From assembly GCA_963742205.1 (NCBI GenBank), contig CAVUKZ010000003.1, forward strand, positions 62,001 to 126,000: DNA of 64,000 bases, read 5' to 3'. The position numbers and the translations under genes are program-made. This stretch comes from WHSW01 sp963742205. GTDB lineage: Bacteria > Actinomycetota > Thermoleophilia > Solirubrobacterales > 70-9. Shown one piece after another: positions 58,890 through 64,000 of the stretch. Position 1 is the first letter of the stretch, and each line of letters starts with the position of its first letter. The notes beneath the pieces are model-generated. The model was not told where the DNA came from. It saw only the letters and a list, made by a program, of their open reading frames with translations, and did no database searches.

Positions 58890-59878
58890 GCGGGGACGAG
58901 CTCCTCGGTGCGCGGTGGCCCGCCGTTCGAGAAGACCTTGGCCCGGCTCGGGGTGACGTACACGATCTGACCGTCGGCGAGCTCGAGCTCCTCGACCTGC
59001 GCCCTGGTCAGCTGCGCGATCAGCGGGCTGTCGTTGGCCAGCGTCATCTCGACCCGGACCTCGAACCCGAGGTAGACGATCCGGTCGATCATCGCCTCCT
59101 CGGCGCCGGGGCCGGGGACGTGGGCGAGCTGGACGTCGTGCGGGCGCACGAGCCGCTCGCCGATCCGGTTCGCGGTGCCGACGAAGCTCATCACGAACTC
59201 GGTCTCGGGATGGTCGTAGAGGTCGGTCGGCTTGCCGGCCTGCTCGACGGCGCCGTCGTTCATGACCACGATCTGCTCGGCGACGTCCATCGCCTCCTCC
59301 TGATCGTGGGTGACGAAGATCGTCGTCACGTGCACCTCGTCGTGAAGGCGGCGCAGCCACTGGCGCAGCTCGGTGCGCACCCGCGCGTCGAGCGCCCCGA
59401 ACGGCTCGTCGAGCAGCAGCACCTTCGGCTCCACCGCGAGCGCCCGGGCGAGCGCCATGCGCTGGCGCTGGCCACCGGAGAGCTGCGACGGATACCGATC
59501 GGCGAAGCCCTCCAGCTGGACCAGGGAGAGCAGCTCGTGAACCCGTTGCTCGATCTCCTTCTTCGGCCGCTTGCGGATCGAGAGCCCGAAGGCGACGTTG
59601 TTGCGCACCGTCATGTGCTTGAAGGCCGCGTAGTGCTGGAAGCAGAAGCCGACGCCGCGGTCCTGGACCGCGGTCTTGGTCATGTCCTGGTCGGAGATCA
59701 GGATCCGGCCGGAGTCCGGGCGCTCGAGCCCGGCGATCACCCGCAGCAGGGTCGACTTACCGCTGCCCGACGGGCCCAGGAGCGCGGTCAGCGAACCATC
59801 GCGGACCTCGATCGAGACGTCGTCGAGGGCGACGAAGTCGCCGAACTGCTTGCGGGCGTTCTCAACCTTGATACCCAT
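58886..59878 (-). CDS. cysA: Sulfate/thiosulfate import ATP-binding protein
   Basis: A 330-residue ABC ATPase. Walker A LLGPSGSGKSTLLRVIAGL, signature YPSQLSGGQRQRMALARALA, Walker B VLLLDEPFGALDARVR, His-loop IFVTHDQEEAMDVA. A C-terminal TOBE-like domain follows. The ATG at 59878 overlaps the cysW stop (TGATG), with GGAGG upstream. Powers the CysT/CysW permease. Confidence 0.96.
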   Translation of the reverse strand: MGIKVENARKQFGDFVALDDVSIEVRDGSLTALLGPSGSGKSTLLRVIAGLERPDSGRILISDQDMTKTAVQDRGVGFCFQHYAAFKHMTVRNNVAFGLSIRKRPKKEIEQRVHELLSLVQLEGFADRYPSQLSGGQRQRMALARALAVEPKVLLLDEPFGALDARVRTELRQWLRRLHDEVHVTTIFVTHDQEEAMDVAEQIVVMNDGAVEQAGKPTDLYDHPETEFVMSFVGTANRIGERLVRPHDVQLAHVPGPGAEEAMIDRIVYLGFEVRVEMTLANDSPLIAQLTRAQVEELELADGQIVYVTPSRAKVFSNGGPPRTEELVPA

Positions 59879-60808
59879 CAGCGGGCCTCCTTGGGGTCGT
59901 CGGAAACGTCTATATGAGGGGTCAAGCCACCGGTGCCGGCCTCCGAGATCACGCTCGGAGCGACCGAGACGCTTGTCGCGGCGCTGGATCAGGGTCATCC
60001 CGACCAGGACCACGATCGCGATCAGCGCTAGCACCACGGCTGCCGCGTACGCACCGGATTCGTTGAAGTGGTCATAGAGGTTGCGGACATGGAGGGGCAG
60101 GGTCTCGGTGGTGCCCGAGATCCGCCCGGAAACGACGGCGACCGCGCCGAACTCGCCGAGCGCGCGCGCCGTCGCGAGGATCACGCCGTAGGTCACGCCC
60201 CAGCGGATCGACGGCAGCGTGATCCGCCAAAACGTCTGCCAGCCCCTCGCCCCGAGGGTCGAGGCGGCCTGTTCCTGGTCGTCGCCGATCTCCTCCAACA
60301 CCGGGATCACCTCCCGGACGACGAAGGGCAGCGAGACGAACATCGTTGCGATCGCCATCCCGACCGGGTTGAAGATCACCTGGATGCCCTGCTCGGCGAG
60401 CCAGGGGCCGAACCACCCGTCGACGCTGCCGTAGACGAAGATCAGCGAAAGGCCGATGACGACCGGGGAGATCGCGAACGGCATGTCGATGATCGTGTTC
60501 AGGATCCCCTTGCCGCGGAAGTTCTGGCGCACGATCACGAGGGCGGCGGCAATCCCGAACACCGTGTTGATCGGGACCGCGACCAGGACCATGATCACCG
60601 TCAGATAGAAGGCGTGCTGGGCCTCCGGCGTGGTCACCGACTCCCAGGCGTGCGCGATCCCGTCGCCGAACGCCTTGTAGAAGATCATGATCACCGGGAC
60701 CATCAGCAACGCCCCGAGGTAGAAGAGCGCGAACCCGCGCAGCCCCCAGCGCGAGGCGCGCCCGCCCTGGACGATGTTCGGCCGGTTGGAGTAGACGTCA
60801 GCGCTCAT
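59878..60808 (-). CDS. cysW: Sulfate ABC transporter permease, one frameshift near the end
   Basis: About 309 residues with six membrane helices: ALFYLGALLMVPVIMIFYKA at the start, and the cytosolic EAA loop region EEIGDDQEQAASTLGARGWQ. Near 59953 one extra base shifts the frame. The corrected reading ends SVISEAGTGGLTPHIDVSDD-PKEAR with TGA overlapping the cysA ATG. Without the correction CysW would read straight into CysA, a false fusion. Length is one base over a multiple of three. Confidence 0.93.
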
Positions 60809-61640
60809 GGCGAGTGCTCCAGCGGCCGATGCCCTTGATCAGAAACAGCATGCCGACCGAGATCGCGAGCAGGAGGACCGAGACGGCCGCGGCGCTGACC
60901 TCGTTGCCGCTCTCGATCTGGCCGAAGATGTAGACGGACGAGACCTCGGTCTTGAACGGGACGTTGCCCGAGATCAGGACCAGCGATCCGAACTCGCCGA
61001 TCGAGCGCGCGAAGGCGAGCGCCGCCCCGCCGACGATCGCCGGCGTCAGGTTCGGGAGGATGACGCGGCGAAAGACCGTCAGCGGCCTCGCGCCCAGCGA
61101 CGCGGCCGCTTCCTCCATCTCGGTGTCGAGCTCCATCAGCACCGGCTGCACCGAGCGGATCACGAACGGCAGGGTCACGAACAGCAGCGCCATCACCACC
61201 CCGATCCGCGTGTAGGAGACGCCGTGCAGGCCGAGGATCCCGTTGTCTCCGTAGAGCGCCAGGAGCGTCAGCCCGGCGACGATCGTCGGCAGCGCGAACG
61301 GCAGGTCGATCAGCGAGTTGATGATCCGCTTGCCCGGGAACTCGTCGCGGACGAGCACCCAGGCGATGATCGTGCCCGCGATCCCGTTGATCACGACGAC
61401 CGCGAGCGAGGAGAAGAAGGTGAGCTTCAGGGCCGCGACCGCCTGCGGCGCCGTGATCGCGTTCCAGAACGTGTCGAACCCGTCGCTGAACGACTTCGAG
61501 ACCACCGCCGCGATCGGCAGCAGCACCATCACGCTCAGGTACGTGACTACGAGCCCACGGGTGAGCCCGGGGCCCCCGAGGCCGAGCCTGAAGCCCGGCC
61601 TCGAGGGTGCGTTAGCAGTGGCGACGGCCCCTTGACTCAC
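60798..61640 (-). CDS. cysT: Sulfate ABC transporter permease
   Basis: A 280-residue permease partner of CysW. Helices include GLVVTYLSVMVLLPIAAVVS and LTFFSSLAVVVINGIAGTII. The EAA loop is ELDTEMEEAAASLGARPLTV, and FARSIGEFGSLVLISGNVP is typical of CysT. It overlaps cysW by 11 nt and the sbp stop region by 4 nt, so the four genes form one operon. Confidence 0.95.
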   Translation of the reverse strand: MSQGAVATANAPSRPGFRLGLGGPGLTRGLVVTYLSVMVLLPIAAVVSKSFSDGFDTFWNAITAPQAVAALKLTFFSSLAVVVINGIAGTIIAWVLVRDEFPGKRIINSLIDLPFALPTIVAGLTLLALYGDNGILGLHGVSYTRIGVVMALLFVTLPFVIRSVQPVLMELDTEMEEAAASLGARPLTVFRRVILPNLTPAIVGGAALAFARSIGEFGSLVLISGNVPFKTEVSSVYIFGQIESGNEVSAAAVSVLLLAISVGMLFLIKGIGRWSTRHER

Positions 61641-62730
61641 TCCGTCGCAACCCCCAGATTCGCCTCGATCTCAGCGACCGAACCGTTCTCCGTGTCGAAG
61701 AACTCGTCGGTGACCTTGTCCCAGCCACCGAGGTCATCGATCGTGAACAGGTCCTTCGGCTCGGGGAACTTGTCCTTGTACTGAGCCGCGACCGTCGGGT
61801 CGACCGGGCGGAATCCGCGCTCGGCGAAGAGCTTCTGGCCCTCGGCCGAGAACATGTAGTCGTAGAACGCCTGCGTGGCCTCCGGGCTCTCCGGGTCCGA
61901 CGCCTGCGCGAACGGGGTCTCGATCAGGATCGTCGAGTCGGGGACGACGTAATCGATGTCCTCGCCCGCGTCCTGAGCCTGGATCGCGTCGTTCTCGTAG
62001 GTGAGCAGGACGTCGCCCTGGCCGCTGGTGAACGTCCCCAGCGCGTCGCGGGCGCTCGAGTCCTGGACCACGGTGGCCGACAGCATCGACTGGATGCCCT
62101 GGAGCGCCTCCTCGGGCGACTTGCCCTCGTTGATGAGCGCGCCGTAGGCGGCCATGATGTTCCAGCGGGCGCCGCCGGAGGTGAACGGGTTCGGGGTGAC
62201 GACGTCGTAGTCGCCGCTCACGACCTGATCCCAGGTGGTGATGTTGTCCGGGTTGCCCTTGCGGACGACGAAGGACGACGACGGAGTCCTCGACGATCCC
62301 CTTGTACTTGCCGCTGTCCCAGTCGTCGCTGACGAGCCCGGCCTCGACCACGCGGTCCATGTCGGGCGCGAGCGCGAAGTGCATGATGTCCGCCGGCAGG
62401 CCGGCCTCCACCGCGCGCGACTGGTCACCCGAAGCGCCGAACGAGTTCTTGAACGTGACGCCCTCGCCATCGGGGGTCTGGTTGAACGCGGGCTCGGCGT
62501 CCTCCTCGTAGAGCTCCTGAGGAGTCGAGTAGCCGACGACGCTGACCGTGCCGCCGCTGCCGTCGCCTGCCCGATGCAGAGGACGAGCCGCCGCACGCGG
62601 CGACCCCGAGCGCGAGCGCGAGGGAGACGGCGCCGGCCCCGAGGAGCCGGACGCCGCCGCGGGGCCGCGCGTCCGCGACTGTGGCGTTCGCGGCCCCGCC
62701 GCGGCGGAGCTTCGAGAGGAAGCGAATCAT
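61637..62730 (-). CDS. sbp: Sulfate-binding lipoprotein, two frameshifts
   Basis: About 363 residues. The N terminus is a lipoprotein signal: GAVSLALALGVAACGGSSSA with a lipobox AAC. A break near 62572 leads to GGTVSVVGYSTPQELYEEDA, then VEAGLPADIMHFALAPDMDR. A break near 62281 leads to SFVVRKGNPDNITTWDQVVS, PNPFTSGGARWNIMAAYGAL and QAFYDYMFSAEGQKLFAERG, all typical of periplasmic sulfate-binding proteins. The ATG at 62730 has AAAAGGA 8 nt upstream. First gene of the importer operon. Confidence 0.9.
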
Positions 62731-62762
62731 GAGATGAATCCTTTTCACCTTTCTTGATTGGG

Positions 62763-62779
62763 TTAGGTGGGAATACTAA
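62763..62779. promoter_or_regulatory. Dyad over the sbp promoter, candidate Rrf2 operator
   Basis: TTAG-GTGGGAATA-CTAA is a 4-bp dyad with a 9-bp spacer in the gap between sbp and the divergent Rrf2 gene. On the minus strand TAGTAT inside it could be the sbp -10. An Rrf2 protein bound here could control the importer. The dyad is short, so this is tentative. Confidence 0.35.
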
Positions 62780-62860
62780 ACAGCGCGGCAGGGTAGCAGC
62801 AGGACCCGCGGTGCGCGAGTCTCTGCAGGCGCAGGTGCGCGCTGCCGCCCACCGGTCGTG

Positions 62861-62866
62861 GACAAT
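62861..62866 (+). promoter_or_regulatory. -10-like hexamer of leaderless type
   Basis: GACAAT ends 8 nt before the ATG at 62875 of the second Rrf2 gene, and favours that ATG over the GTG at 62869. Confidence 0.4.
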
Positions 62867-62874
62867 GCGTGGCG

Positions 62875-63330
62875 ATGCGGGTCACGGCCAAAGCCGAGTA
62901 CGCGGTGCGCGCTGTGATGGAGCTGGCGGCCGGCGGGGGCGAGCCGGTGAAGCGCGACGCGATCGTCGCCGCCCAGTCGATCCCCCCGAAGTTCCTCGAG
63001 AACATCCTCTCCGAGCTCCGCCACGCCGGGCTGGTCGAAAGCCAGCGCGGCTCCGACGGCGGCTACTGGCTCAGCGAGCCGCCGGAGAAGATCAGCGTGG
63101 CCGACGTGATGCGGGCGGTCGAGGGCCCGCTCGCGTCCGTGCGCTCCAGCCGGCCGGAGACGCTGGAATACGAGGGCCTCGCCGAGCCGCTCCAGTACGT
63201 ATGGGTCGCGCTGCGCTCTGCGATCCGCTCGGTGGTCGAGGAGGTCACGATCGCCGACCTCGTCTCCGGCGACCTGCCGAAGCGGATCAAGGTCCTGGTC
63301 GAAGAGCCCGAAGCCTGGGTCTCGCAGTAA
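62875..63330 (+). CDS. Rrf2-family transcriptional regulator 2
   Basis: A 151-residue paralogue of regulator 1: RVTAKAEYAVRAVMELAAGG, IPPKFLENILSELRHAGLVE, SQRGSDGGYWLSEPPEKISV, ADVMRAVEGPLASVRSSRPE. It also has no cysteine, so no Fe-S sensing. It is divergent from the sulfate-importer operon and is the best candidate for its regulator (inference, by analogy with CymR). Confidence 0.9.
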   Translation: MRVTAKAEYAVRAVMELAAGGGEPVKRDAIVAAQSIPPKFLENILSELRHAGLVESQRGSDGGYWLSEPPEKISVADVMRAVEGPLASVRSSRPETLEYEGLAEPLQYVWVALRSAIRSVVEEVTIADLVSGDLPKRIKVLVEEPEAWVSQ

Positions 63331-63337
63331 CTACGGC

Positions 63338-63997
63338 GTGATCGTCCACTTCCTGCGCCACGGCGAGTCGGTGTCCAACGCGGAGCCCGGCCGCGACCTC
63401 CCCGATGAGGTCGGCGACCGGCTCACCGACCGCGGGCGTGCCCAGGCCGCGCAGGCCGCGCGCAACCTCGGCGAGCTCGGCATCGACCGGCTCTGGTCGA
63501 GCCCCCTGCGCCGTGCCCGCGAGACCGCGGAGCCGATCGCGGCCGAGCTCGGGCTCGAGATCGAGATCCACGACGAGCTACGCGAGCTGCGCGAGGCCGA
63601 GGGCCACGGGGAGCTCACCGGCGAGGAGCAACGCCTGCGCCGCTGGTCCGCCTGGATGGCCGACCATCCCGACGATCCAGCGTTCGCGCCGCCCGGAGGC
63701 GAGTCGTTCGCGGCCATGCTCGAGCGGGTGGAGCGGCTGAAGCGCGAGCTACTGGCCGAGCCGGAGCACCGCGTGCTCGCCGTCAGCCACGGGATCCTGC
63801 TGCGCTTCTTCTTCGTCCACAGCTTCCTCGAGCGCGATTTCGGCCCCGGCCAGGTACAGCGCATGTGGCAGCTGCGGACGCTCAACTGCGCGCTGAGCGC
63901 GTTCCAGCACCGCCCCCTCGACGCCGAGGCCGCCTACCCGAGCCCGGGCGAGTGGCTCTGCGTCACCTGGATGGCGCGCCCGTGGGATCCGCTCTGA
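63338..63997 (+). CDS. Histidine phosphatase superfamily protein (phosphoglycerate-mutase-like)
   Basis: A 219-residue protein. Catalytic RHG is in VHFLRHGESVSNAEPG. Further family elements are LWSSPLRRARETAEPIA and the second His in RVLAVSHGILLRFFFV. The acid region is REAEGHGELTGEE. GTG start 7 nt after the Rrf2 stop, so it may be co-transcribed. Substrate unknown: sugar phosphates, cobalamin precursors and nucleotides all occur in the family. Confidence 0.88.
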   Translation: MIVHFLRHGESVSNAEPGRDLPDEVGDRLTDRGRAQAAQAARNLGELGIDRLWSSPLRRARETAEPIAAELGLEIEIHDELRELREAEGHGELTGEEQRLRRWSAWMADHPDDPAFAPPGGESFAAMLERVERLKRELLAEPEHRVLAVSHGILLRFFFVHSFLERDFGPGQVQRMWQLRTLNCALSAFQHRPLDAEAAYPSPGEWLCVTWMARPWDPL

Positions 63998-64000
63998 GCG

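Noticed and set aside
58886..60808. CysW-CysA fusion protein
   Set aside because: A single extra base near 59953 removes the cysW stop. The corrected frame ends in TGA overlapping the cysA ATG, as in the other genes of the operon.

Overview
The window is high-GC DNA, dense with genes on both strands. Housekeeping genes resemble Actinobacteria: inositol-3-phosphate synthase, a CDP-alcohol phosphotransferase, a dnaK-grpE-dnaJ-hspR heat-shock operon, class F sortase, RskA-like and CsoR regulators. Gene content and style (tiny intergenic gaps, many GTG/TTG starts, scattered purine genes) suggest a deep-branching actinobacterium such as Thermoleophilia; that placement is inference. About 20 single-base interruptions occur in otherwise well conserved genes, including purL. 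Almost all are repaired by removing one base, so the contig is probably a draft or metagenome assembly.

Layout. 0-3.4 kb: end of an unknown gene, a glycosyltransferase-PHP fusion, and an anti-sigma/sigma pair. 3.5-9.7 kb: a secreted protein, an inositol-lipid module (ino1, CDP-alcohol phosphotransferase, PAP2/Aur1-like), a dehalogenase-like hydrolase, nth and a cytochrome c. 9.8-13.8 kb: dnaK-grpE-dnaJ-hspR. 13.8-25 kb: beta-lactamase-like protein, M29 aminopeptidase, leaderless clpB, a cyclase/ATPase/TPR regulator, a glycosyltransferase with SRPBCC protein, and a membrane protein.

25-55 kb is a dispersed purine pathway: purD-purE-purB, purC, purS-purQ, purL, purF, purN-purH. Inserted in it are a csoR-P450 operon, an aminotransferase, and an island of five sulfotransferases and two glycosyltransferases. 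Between purL and purF lie a one-protein sigma-like/RskA-like membrane regulator, and a surface protein with its sortase. recQ and a methyltransferase lie between purF and purN. purM and purK are not present.

55-64 kb: an MFS exporter, a membrane protein, tRNA-Lys, an HNH protein, and a complete sulfate ABC importer (sbp-cysT-cysW-cysA) bracketed by two paralogous cysteine-free Rrf2 regulators, then a histidine phosphatase. The importer and the sulfotransferase island together suggest a lifestyle that imports sulfate and sulfates an extracellular glycan or lipid.

DNA-level signals of note: a -10-like hexamer 6-8 nt before many start codons (leaderless transcripts), four convergent gene pairs whose stops share one CTAG palindrome, and a heptanucleotide tandem repeat (CGAACGA type) in linkers of GrpE and three glycosyltransferases.
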